Both the position numbers and the translations under genes were made by a program. The notes under the pieces were generated by a model. The model saw only the letters and a program-made list of their open reading frames with translations. It was not told where the DNA came from and searched no databases. DNA of 32,275 bases from the NCBI GenBank assembly GCA_947459205.1, contig CANHCR010000029.1:1-32275 (forward strand), given 5' to 3'. The DNA is from Caryophanales bacterium. GTDB lineage: Bacteria; Bacillota; Bacilli; Paenibacillales; CANHCR01. Numbering within the stretch: the first letter of the stretch is position 1; each line of letters begins with the position of its first letter. Positions 17,357 through 24,427 of this stretch are shown here, in pieces.

Positions 17357-18099
17357 ATTTGAATGCAGATGCCGGGGAAAGTTGCACGCACGAGCAGTGG
17401 TTGCGCGAACAGGCTGTGATCCCGATCGTCAGCAGTGTGAACGTTGCATGTGGCTGGCATGCGGGGTCGGCTGCACTGATGATGCAGACGGTGCAATGTG
17501 CGTTGCGACATCGTGTGGCCATCGGTGCTCATCCAGGTTTGCCAGATGAGGGTGGTTTTGGCCGGCGTGCGCTGGCGATGAGTGCCTCTGAACTGTATAC
17601 GGCGGTGCTCTATCAGGTGGGAGCGTTGCAAGCGGTCGTGCAAGCGGCAGGTGGGACTCTGAGGCATGTCAAACCGCACGGCGCACTTTACCATATGGCG
17701 GCGGAGGATGCGACAATCGCTGTGGCGGTAGCGTCAGCGGTTGCGGATGTGGATCGGAATCTGCTGCTGTTTGCCCCGTCGTCGAGTGCGTTAGCTGTTG
17801 CAGGACATGAAAAAAGGCTTCGCGTGATTGGCGAAGCCTTTGCCGATCGAACGTATGAGGAAAGTGGAAAACTGACGTCGCGCAATCGGGCGAATGCGGT
17901 GATTACATCGCAAACCGAGGCTGTGCGCCAAACCTTGGCGATTGTGTGTCAACAAAAGGTACAGGCAACGTCCGGCACCATCATGCCACTGTCTGCCCAA
18001 ACCGTCTGTGTACACGGAGATAACGAACATGCGGGCAACTTGCTGAGGGCCGTTCGCACCGCTTTAGAAGACGTCGGTGTGACCATCGCCGCTCCTTGA
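17344..18099 (+). CDS. pxpA: 5-oxoprolinase subunit PxpA (LamB/YcsF family)
   Basis: PxpA is the third subunit of ATP-dependent 5-oxoprolinase. The product is 251 residues from ATG 17344, which follows AAGGTGGGA inside the end of pxpC; the frame is open further upstream but family members begin at IDLNADAGE. Family blocks are SVNVACGWHAG, AIGAHPGLPDEGGFGRR, VKPHGALYH, EAFADRTY and CVHGDN. The product of the pathway is glutamate. Unlike several Bacillus loci, no NRAMP-like transporter is alongside. The coding sequence carries a perfect 11-base-pair inverted repeat that acts as a terminator on the opposite strand (see the leftward terminator entry). Confidence 0.94.
   Translation: MLSIDLNADAGESCTHEQWLREQAVIPIVSSVNVACGWHAGSAALMMQTVQCALRHRVAIGAHPGLPDEGGFGRRALAMSASELYTAVLYQVGALQAVVQAAGGTLRHVKPHGALYHMAAEDATIAVAVASAVADVDRNLLLFAPSSSALAVAGHEKRLRVIGEAFADRTYEESGKLTSRNRANAVITSQTEAVRQTLAIVCQQKVQATSGTIMPLSAQTVCVHGDNEHAGNLLRAVRTALEDVGVTIAAP
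17810..17841 (-). terminator. Leftward intrinsic terminator inside pxpA, probably for pepF
   Basis: An 11-base-pair perfect stem (17813-17823 with 17831-17841) has a seven-base loop. Read leftward it ends in a run of Ts down to 17810; read rightward there is no T run. It lies about 275 bases beyond the pepF stop codon, and no terminator is visible in the 16 bases between pxpA and pepF. Confidence 0.7.
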
Positions 18100-18115
18100 T
18101 TGCTGCTTGTTGAGG

Positions 18116-19906
18116 TTACGGATTCAACGCTTCCATCTCGCTGATTAGTTCCTCAAAGACACTGAGCGCTTGGCGAATCGGCTCCGGCGAAGCCATGTCG
18201 ACGCCAGCTTTTTTCAAAATATTGATGGAGTAGTCACTTCCACCGCTTTTTAAGAAACCGAGATAGCGGTCGACGGCCGGTTGCCCTTCGTCGAGAATCT
18301 GTTTGGCAAAACTGGTCGCGGCGCTGAAGCCGGTTGCATATTTGTAGACGTAGAAGCTGGTGTAAAAGTGTGGAATGCGCGCCCATTCCATGGCGATGTC
18401 CTCATCGACGACCATCTCTGGTCCGTAATATTTTTTGTTCAAATCGTAGTAAATTTCGCTCAGCGTTTGCGGCGTGAGCGCCTCGCCAGCGGCTGCCTTG
18501 CTGTGGATGATTTTCTCGAATTCGGCGAACATCGTCTGCCGGAAAACGGTCGTCCGGAACTGATCGGCATAGTAGGTGAGCAGGTACATTTTTTGCTTCT
18601 TGTCCTGCGTATTCTTGAGCAGGTGCTCCATCAGCAACGCTTCATTGAGCGTTGAGGCGACTTCCGCAAGGAAAATCGTATATTGTGCGTAGCGATACGG
18701 CTGTGCTTCATCGGAAAAATAGGAGTGGAGCGCGTGCCCCATCTCGTGCGTCAAGGTGAACATGCTGTTCAAATTGTTCTTGTGGTTGAGTAGCACGTAC
18801 GGGTGTGTGCCGTATGCGCCCCAACTGTAGGCCCCGGAACGCTTGCCGGCATTTTCATAAACATCGATCCAGCCTTCGTTGAAGCCTTTATCGAGCACTT
18901 CGACATACGCAGGTCCGAGCGGCTGCAAACTTTTGCTGACCGTGCGCTTCGCCTCGTCATACGTAATTTTCATCTCGACTTCATCGACGAGCGGCACGAA
19001 CAAATCGTACATGTGCAGTTCGTCAACTTTCAACAATTTTTTGCGCAACTTCATGTAGCGGTGCATGAGCGGCAAATGTTCGTGCATCGTCGCAATCAAA
19101 TTATCGTAGACGGTCTGCGGCACGTTGTCGCCGAACAGCGACATCTCTAACGCCGACGGATACTTGCGCACCTTGGAGTAGAACAAATTTTTCGTCACGT
19201 TCGCGCTGAGCGTGGCAGCGATTGTGTTTTTCTGTTTGCTATACGTTTCGTACATCGCTTGAAAAGCGTTTTTGCGCACTTCACGGTTTTTGCTCTCCAA
19301 AAACTCGACGTAGCGGCTATGCGTCAGTTCGATCGATTCGCCCTGATCGTTCGCAATGCGCGGGAACTTCATGTCGGCATTGTTGAGCATACTGAAAATG
19401 TGCCCAGGCGCACGCGACAGGTCGCCGACTTGGGCGAGCAGCGCTTCCTCCGCTTTCGACAAAATGTGCTTTTTCTCGCGCACCATCTCTTCCAAACTGA
19501 AGCGATAGTCAGCAAGTTCAGTTGCATTCAACAATTGCTCAATCCACTCGTCCGGTTTCGCCAAAATTTCCGGCACAATAAATGACGTCGCCTCTGATAC
19601 GGCAACGCTCAGTTTCGTAACTTTGTCCGTCAACGCCTGATACGTTGTGTCGGCCATATCCTCGTGGTGGCGCATGTTGGCATATACATAAAGGCGCTCC
19701 ATTTTGAGTGCCAATTGATCATTCAACTCGATGCAGCGGCGGACCGTTGCGGCGTCGTCCAATTTTTGTTGAAACTCGCTGATTTGCTTCGTCAGTTCGC
19801 TAACTTCACCATATTCACGGTCCCAATCCGCTTGTGTCGCAAATAAATCTTCAAGTTGCCAGCGATCTTGCGCCGGCACTTCATTCCGTTTCATTACTTC
19901 AGTCAT
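18116..19906 (-). CDS. pepF: Oligoendopeptidase F (M3B family zinc metallopeptidase)
   Basis: PepF degrades oligopeptides of roughly 7-17 residues in the cytoplasm. From ATG 19906 it has 596 residues, the normal family size, and starts MTEVMKRNEVPAQDRWQLEDLF. The zinc site HEMGH is at residues 387-391 (in FTLTHEMGHALHSYF), with a downstream glutamate in EVASTLNEALL as the third ligand. A near-perfect AAGGAGG lies seven bases before this ATG, inside the palindrome GGAGGCCTCC. The frame stays open upstream for at least 42 more codons, which could add a signal anchor; see the separate entry. It is the last gene on the leftward strand and converges on pxpA with 16 bases between. Confidence 0.95.
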   Translation of the reverse strand: MTEVMKRNEVPAQDRWQLEDLFATQADWDREYGEVSELTKQISEFQQKLDDAATVRRCIELNDQLALKMERLYVYANMRHHEDMADTTYQALTDKVTKLSVAVSEATSFIVPEILAKPDEWIEQLLNATELADYRFSLEEMVREKKHILSKAEEALLAQVGDLSRAPGHIFSMLNNADMKFPRIANDQGESIELTHSRYVEFLESKNREVRKNAFQAMYETYSKQKNTIAATLSANVTKNLFYSKVRKYPSALEMSLFGDNVPQTVYDNLIATMHEHLPLMHRYMKLRKKLLKVDELHMYDLFVPLVDEVEMKITYDEAKRTVSKSLQPLGPAYVEVLDKGFNEGWIDVYENAGKRSGAYSWGAYGTHPYVLLNHKNNLNSMFTLTHEMGHALHSYFSDEAQPYRYAQYTIFLAEVASTLNEALLMEHLLKNTQDKKQKMYLLTYYADQFRTTVFRQTMFAEFEKIIHSKAAAGEALTPQTLSEIYYDLNKKYYGPEMVVDEDIAMEWARIPHFYTSFYVYKYATGFSAATSFAKQILDEGQPAVDRYLGFLKSGGSDYSINILKKAGVDMASPEPIRQALSVFEELISEMEALNP

Positions 19907-20032
19907 CGGAGGCCTCCTTGAAATCGTCGGTACCGCTCGCTGTTTGCCCTCATTTGGATAGGTTGCCAGCAGTCCGCAAATACTGACCGTTGAGATTGCT
20001 AGTAGAATGGTCATTCGAACGCGCTTTCGCAT
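19907..20032 (-). other. In-frame signal-anchor-like extension or leader upstream of pepF
   Basis: From ATG 20032, preceded by CGGAGTG with ten bases between, 42 codons run without a stop into pepF in the same frame. They encode a basic start (MRKRVRM), then a hydrophobic stretch (TILLAISTVSICGLLATYP), then a polar linker. If used, PepF would be membrane-anchored or exported. If not, it is an untranslated or remnant segment before the much stronger internal ribosome site. Further in-frame GTG codons lie at 20041 and 20050. No function is claimed. Confidence 0.4.
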
Positions 20033-20099
20033 GCGTTTCACACTCCGCACCGTTTTTGTAAAAATTTTGTCCGGAGAGTGGCGATTCTATTCGAAAAAC

Positions 20100-20273
20100 T
20101 TAAATGAAAAACGAGATCATCATCAGAACGAAGGCGCAAACGACGAGGAAAATCGCGAAAATCGCGAGCGGTCGCCGGGCTCTTTCGGGAATCGACTCGC
20201 GTTGCCAAATGATGATAATCGCAAATGAGAATGCGACAATCATGAACGTCAAAATCATTTGCGCCTGATTCAT
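20100..20273 (-). CDS. Small two-helix membrane protein, 57 residues, unknown function
   Basis: A short gene starting at ATG 20273, with a strong AAGGAGA ribosome site eight bases upstream, and ending at TAA 20100. The product begins MNQAQMILTFMIVAFSFAI and ends VLMMISFFI. It has two hydrophobic helices (about residues 5-22 and 38-57) joined by a charged loop WQRESIPERARRP, so both ends should be on the same side of the membrane. Its ATG overlaps the stop of the upstream 79-residue gene as ATGA, so the two are translationally coupled. I do not recognise the family; it resembles the many two-helix small proteins of Bacilli only in shape. Confidence 0.72.
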   Translation of the reverse strand: MNQAQMILTFMIVAFSFAIIIIWQRESIPERARRPLAIFAIFLVVCAFVLMMISFFI

Positions 20274-20509
20274 TGGCAAATCTCCTTGAACAACGTCAAA
20301 ATCCGCAAGCGCTCGGCTTCCTCAAACTCACAGCGATCGGCAGCAAAACGTTGCTCGGCGTAATGCAGCACCTCATGGCGGCTGACGAAAGTATGGCACT
20401 CTTCACCCCATTCAGTGGAGATGTCGCGGACGATAAAGCGCGTCCCTTGGCGTTCGACTTTCATCATGTTCCACTTATCAATTTTGAAAATTTCATGCGT
20501 TTGTTGCAT
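20270..20509 (-). CDS. Small conserved-looking hypothetical protein, 79 residues
   Basis: A soluble, charged small protein starting at ATG 20509 after a GGTGG site; internal methionines at residues 14-15 (MMKVERQGTRF) are possible alternative starts. It contains a strand-like N-terminal part and a charged helical C-terminal part (FEEAERLRILTLFKEI). I do not recognise a family. Evidence that it is real: a plausible leftward promoter at 20569-20597, an ATGA overlap with the following membrane protein gene, and no competing frame. It is the first gene of a leftward unit that may extend into pepF. Confidence 0.65.
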   Translation of the reverse strand: MQQTHEIFKIDKWNMMKVERQGTRFIVRDISTEWGEECHTFVSRHEVLHYAEQRFAADRCEFEEAERLRILTLFKEICQ

Positions 20510-20568
20510 CGTGCTGCCACCATTCCTTTGCGCCCGTGCAGGCGAAGTGTTAATCTAATGTTACGCAA

Positions 20569-20597
20569 ATCATACCATTTTTGCAGAAAGAAGTGAA
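20569..20597 (-). promoter_or_regulatory. Leftward promoter of the two small genes before pepF
   Basis: Read leftward: TTCACT (20597-20592), 17 bases, TATGAT (20574-20569), with a TGG extended -10. It lies in the divergent gap with the helicase gene. Rightward, TTGCGC-N17-TAATCT (20528-20556) is a weaker candidate for the helicase. Confidence 0.6.
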
Positions 20598-20604
20598 CTG
20601 AACT

Positions 20605-22089
20605 ATGACGAAAAAAGATTTTGCACAACTCGGAATCAGCGAACGTTGGACGGAGGCACTCTCACGCCAAGGCATCCACGAACCGACTGACATCCAGTTG
20701 CAATCGATTCCGCAAATTTTAAAAGGACGAGATTTGATCGGACAGGCGCAGACGGGCACCGGCAAGACGCTGGCGTTTCTGTTGCCTATTTTACAGACGT
20801 TGAATATCCAAAAAGATGCATTGCAGGCGCTCGTCTTGTCGCCGACGCGTGAATTGGCGATGCAAATTGTGCGTGAGCTGCGCGATTTGAATGCGGCGCC
20901 GAATGACCCGAATGCTTACGACGTGCTGGCGGTAGTCGGCGGCACCGACATCGAGCGACAAATTCAACGTCTGAAACGGCAACCGCACATCATCGTGGCG
21001 ACTCCGGGCCGACTGGTCGACTTAATTTTGCGCAAGAAGATCATGCTCCATACGGCGAAGACGCTCGTGATCGATGAAGCGGATCAAATGATTGAAATGG
21101 GCTTCATTGAGGATGTCGAACGAATCATGCGTCACATACGTAAAGATCGGCAGACGCTGTTATTTTCGGCGACGTTCCCGCAGCGTATCCGCAAGTTGAC
21201 GCTCGATTACATGCGCAACCCGCTACACGTGCATGTGAATCAAAATTTGCAGACCGTACCGGAAATCGAACTCCACTATATGATGGTGACGGAGCGCAAT
21301 CGTGACGAGTTGTTTGCTGAGATGATCCGCTTGTACAATCCGTACCTCGGCATCATTTTCGCCAACACGCGTGAGCAGGCCGATTTATTGGCGCAGGCGC
21401 TCAACCGACGCGGGATGTCGATTGATGTGCTGCACGGTGATTTGCAGCAGTGGCAGCGAAAGCAGGTGTTGCAAAAATTCCGCGAGGCGAAAATTCAGTT
21501 TCTTGTCGCCTCTGATTTGGCGGCGCGGGGCCTCGATATCGAAGGTGTGACGCACGTTTTTAACTATGAATTTCCGCGGGATTTGATGTGGTTCATCCAT
21601 CGCATCGGGCGTACCGGTCGAGCGGGTGAGAGCGGCATCGCCGTTAGTTTGTTTACGAGCAAAGATATGTTCAAATTGAGCAAAGTCGAGAAAAGTCTCG
21701 GTCGGCGGATGAAGCAGATGGAAATTATCGACGGTGAATTGGTCGCCAAAACGCGGGCGCTGAAGCCGCTTGCTGGCGGTACAGGCAAGCCGGGCAAGGA
21801 GCGCAAGGGTACGGTGCGCCAAATGGTGACGGAGGAGGGCGAAGCGTGGTCGACGCGCAAACCGCGGACGGCGAAAACGGCGGAGAAAGCGGGTGGCAAG
21901 CCAAGTGGCAAACCAAACGGCAAGGCAAACGGCAAGCCGATTGGAAATCGCGACGGAAAACCTGTTGGAAAACCTTTTGGCAAGCCAGGAACCAAGTCAG
22001 GAACTAAGCCTGGAACTAAGCCTGGAACTAAGTTTGGCAAAACGAACGGCAGACCATCGAGCAATGCTAAGCCTCGCGGTAGACGCTAG
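20605..22089 (+). CDS. DEAD-box ATP-dependent RNA helicase, CshB/YqfR-like
   Basis: An ATP-driven RNA-unwinding enzyme of 494 residues. Motifs in order: Q motif (DIQLQSIPQ), motif I AQTGTGKT, Ia PTRELA, Ib TPGRLVD, II DEAD (VIDEADQM), III SAT, then in the second RecA domain NTREQAD, ASDLAARGLDIEGV and HRIGRTGRAGE. The core ends near residue 385. The last 110 residues are a basic G/K/P/T-rich, probably disordered RNA-binding tail with tandem repeats. Family relatives act in ribosome assembly, RNA decay and cold adaptation. ATG 20605 has only a weak AAGAAGTGA site. The 3' end overlaps the opposing MFS gene by 23 bases. Confidence 0.93.
   Translation: MTKKDFAQLGISERWTEALSRQGIHEPTDIQLQSIPQILKGRDLIGQAQTGTGKTLAFLLPILQTLNIQKDALQALVLSPTRELAMQIVRELRDLNAAPNDPNAYDVLAVVGGTDIERQIQRLKRQPHIIVATPGRLVDLILRKKIMLHTAKTLVIDEADQMIEMGFIEDVERIMRHIRKDRQTLLFSATFPQRIRKLTLDYMRNPLHVHVNQNLQTVPEIELHYMMVTERNRDELFAEMIRLYNPYLGIIFANTREQADLLAQALNRRGMSIDVLHGDLQQWQRKQVLQKFREAKIQFLVASDLAARGLDIEGVTHVFNYEFPRDLMWFIHRIGRTGRAGESGIAVSLFTSKDMFKLSKVEKSLGRRMKQMEIIDGELVAKTRALKPLAGGTGKPGKERKGTVRQMVTEEGEAWSTRKPRTAKTAEKAGGKPSGKPNGKANGKPIGNRDGKPVGKPFGKPGTKSGTKPGTKPGTKFGKTNGRPSSNAKPRGRR
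21985..22032 (+). repeat. Four tandem 12-base repeats in the helicase tail
   Basis: Four adjacent copies of a CCTGGAACTAAG-type unit (the first two slightly diverged) encode PGTK or SGTK tetrapeptides. They follow a run of imperfect GKP-type units (about 21895-21984). The repeat is in frame, so copy changes would alter only tail length. Confidence 0.85.
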
Positions 22090-23206
22090 CCGTGAATTTT
22101 GCAAGCACGAGGAAACCACAAGCTGCGATTAGTGCAAGCACTGAAGCAGTCCAATAGAGCGCGCTAGCTCCTAATGTTTCGAACAATTGGCCGCCGAGCA
22201 GCGATGCGCTGATGCCTGATAAGCTGACCCAAGTCATCGTGAAGATTGCTTGCCCGGTGGCACGGAATTGTTCAGGGATGGCGTCTTGCAACCAGCGGAT
22301 GGCGGCGTATAAGAAGATGCCAAAGGTGACGCTGTGCATCGCTTGAATGAGCAGTGCAAGCGCGGGGTGTTCAATGAACGTCATCAAAAAGAAGCGGACG
22401 CCGTACAGCAATCCGGCAAGCGCCAGCAAATGTAGCGGTTTGAAACGTCCGCCGAATGCAGCCAATAGCAGAAACACTGGAATTTCACTGAGCGCCGAGA
22501 TGAGCCATGCCCAGCCAATGAGCGACTCGCCCGCGCCGAGTGACTGCATGAACAAGCCGAGATAGTGATCGTTCATGCGGTGACTGAGTGCGAGCACAAA
22601 GATGATGCCGAGAAATAAGTAGACAGGCGGAGCACTTAGGATGCGCGCCAATTCTGCGAAGCGCACGCCGGACGGATGTGGCTTGCGCTCTGGCAGCAAA
22701 TAGGCGAATAGACAGGTGAGCAGTGTGCAGGCTATGTAGATCCAGAGGATCGAGGCGATGCCCGTAAGTTGCAGCAACCAGCCGATGCATGCGGCGCCGA
22801 TCGCAAATCCGAGCGATCCCCAAAGCCGATAGGACATGTAGTTTTGGCCGGATTCGCGCGTGATGAGCATGATCAAACTGTCACTCATCGAGGCGAGTGG
22901 CGTGTAGGCGATGAAAAAGCATTGCAGCGCGATCCAGATGACGAGTTTGTCGTCCGTTGCAAACATGAGTGTGGCAAATACCATTTGCATGATAACAAGC
23001 AACAAAAGCAAAGATTTTAAAATCTGCCGCTTATCGCTGATCATGCCGGCGAGCAGATTGGAAATGGTGCCGAGCGCAAGCGCTACAGCGAGCGCGATGC
23101 CGATTTGTGGCTTGCTAAATCCTTGTTCATGAAGGTAGAGCGGCAAAAAGCAGATGACCAACGCACTTAGCGTGTAGAGAAAGAAAAGAAATGTTTTTAG
23201 TGACAA
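22067..23206 (-). CDS. Major facilitator superfamily transporter, MFS_1-like
   Basis: A 379-residue integral membrane protein with about 12 hydrophobic helices and the usual two-bundle layout. Cytoplasmic loop 2-3 carries GMISDKRQILK, corresponding to MFS motif A. The start and the SYRLWGSLGFAIGA block after helix 4 resemble the LacY/PPP-type permease group (MFS_1_like, B. subtilis YwbF-like). The substrate cannot be inferred. Translation starts with TTG 23206 after a perfect AGGAGG eight bases upstream. It is divergent from ytpB and overlaps the helicase gene tail-to-tail by 23 bases. Confidence 0.85.
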   Translation of the reverse strand: MSLKTFLFFLYTLSALVICFLPLYLHEQGFSKPQIGIALAVALALGTISNLLAGMISDKRQILKSLLLLLVIMQMVFATLMFATDDKLVIWIALQCFFIAYTPLASMSDSLIMLITRESGQNYMSYRLWGSLGFAIGAACIGWLLQLTGIASILWIYIACTLLTCLFAYLLPERKPHPSGVRFAELARILSAPPVYLFLGIIFVLALSHRMNDHYLGLFMQSLGAGESLIGWAWLISALSEIPVFLLLAAFGGRFKPLHLLALAGLLYGVRFFLMTFIEHPALALLIQAMHSVTFGIFLYAAIRWLQDAIPEQFRATGQAIFTMTWVSLSGISASLLGGQLFETLGASALYWTASVLALIAACGFLVLAKFTASVYREA

Positions 23207-23234
23207 GGCGTTGACCTCCTATTTTTGTGCTTTT

Positions 23235-23262
23235 ATTATAGCAAATAATTTTATATAATGAA
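23235..23262 (-). promoter_or_regulatory. Leftward promoter of the MFS gene
   Basis: Read leftward, a perfect TATAAT (23240-23235) is preceded by TGC (extended -10) and by TTCATT (23262-23257) at 16 bases. On the opposite strand TATAAT (23254-23259) could serve ytpB, so the two divergent promoters would overlap. Confidence 0.55.
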
Positions 23263-23293
23263 CGTTATATGGATGAAATTGGGGGCGCGGCTG

Positions 23294-24379
23294 ATGAGCA
23301 GAAAAGCGGTCGGACACGTTGCTTATCCGCAAAGTCCGCTTCCTTTGATGGCGAAACTATACACGCACATTTTACCAGCGGTCAACGAAGAGTTGAACGG
23401 GTGGAAAGAGCGGGCAACGGCGATTCCTGATGCGGAACTGCGTAAGCAGGCGCTAGCCAGTATTGCTAGCAAGAAGTTTCATTGCCAGGGAGGCGCCGTG
23501 TATGCCAGCGGGATTGCGGATCGCAACCTGGCACGCGCGTTGATTGCATGGATCGTCGCTTTTCAGACGATTAGTGATTACCTTGACAACTTGTGCGATC
23601 GCAGCACATCTTTGAGTGCTGACGACTTCCGCTCACTCCACCAAGCGATGCTTGATGCGATTGAACCGCACGGATCGCTCCACGATTACTATGAAAATCG
23701 GGGCGAACAAGATGACGGCGGCTATTTGCGCGATTTGGTGGTCGCTTGTCGTGAACGGAGCGCATCGTTTCCGGCATATGAACAGGTGAAAGCGGAACTG
23801 CGCACGCTCGTTCAATGGTATTGTGACCTGCAAGTACATAAGCATATTCAACGAGAGTTACGAGAACCGGCATTGCTCGCATGGTGGGAAGGAATTCGCC
23901 AACAATTTCCGCAACTGTACTGGCAGGAGTTTGCTGCCGCTACTGGTTCAACACTCGGTGTGTTTTGTTTGTTGACAGCGTCTGCACAGCCTGATTTGAG
24001 CACACAGCAGGCTCGTCAAATTCGCGAGTCTTATTTTCCCGGCATTTGCGGACTGCACATTTTGCTCGATTACTTGATCGATCGCGAAGAGGACCGTGCC
24101 GGTGGAGATTTGAATTTTTGTTTTTATTATTCGTCCGAGCAGCAATTGATTGAACGCTATCAGATGATTTTGGCGGAAGCACGCGCCGGTGCGCAGCGTT
24201 TGCCAGGCAGTGCCTTTCACCACATGATCGTTGAAGGTTTGCTCGCGCTTTATTTATCCGACGAGAAAGTGACACAGTCGCCGCAACTGCGTGTGACGAG
24301 CCGTGCACTGCTCGCAGGTGGCCCGTTCAGTCGCACCTTTTTCTACTGGAACTGCCGACTGATTCGACGCTTGTTTTAA
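23294..24379 (+). CDS. ytpB: Tetraprenyl-beta-curcumene synthase family protein (YtpB, DUF2600)
   Basis: YtpB-type enzymes cyclise heptaprenyl diphosphate (C35) to tetraprenyl-beta-curcumene, the first step to sesquarterpenes in Bacillus. The product is about 361 residues. The aspartate-rich motif DYLDNLCDR is at residues 95-103, and a second acidic motif, DYLIDREED, is at 259-267; both probably bind Mg-diphosphate. The fold is all-helical. ATG 23294 is preferred because GGGGG lies eight bases upstream; ATG 23258 overlaps a likely -10 box and 23273 is also possible. It is divergent from the MFS gene and 48 bases ahead of pfkA. No SqhC-like second cyclase is in the window. Confidence 0.85.
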   Translation: MSRKAVGHVAYPQSPLPLMAKLYTHILPAVNEELNGWKERATAIPDAELRKQALASIASKKFHCQGGAVYASGIADRNLARALIAWIVAFQTISDYLDNLCDRSTSLSADDFRSLHQAMLDAIEPHGSLHDYYENRGEQDDGGYLRDLVVACRERSASFPAYEQVKAELRTLVQWYCDLQVHKHIQRELREPALLAWWEGIRQQFPQLYWQEFAAATGSTLGVFCLLTASAQPDLSTQQARQIRESYFPGICGLHILLDYLIDREEDRAGGDLNFCFYYSSEQQLIERYQMILAEARAGAQRLPGSAFHHMIVEGLLALYLSDEKVTQSPQLRVTSRALLAGGPFSRTFFYWNCRLIRRLF

Positions 24380-24427
24380 CAATTGTATCATCATTGCATC
24401 GATTTTTATTCGCAGGGGGAACGATAT

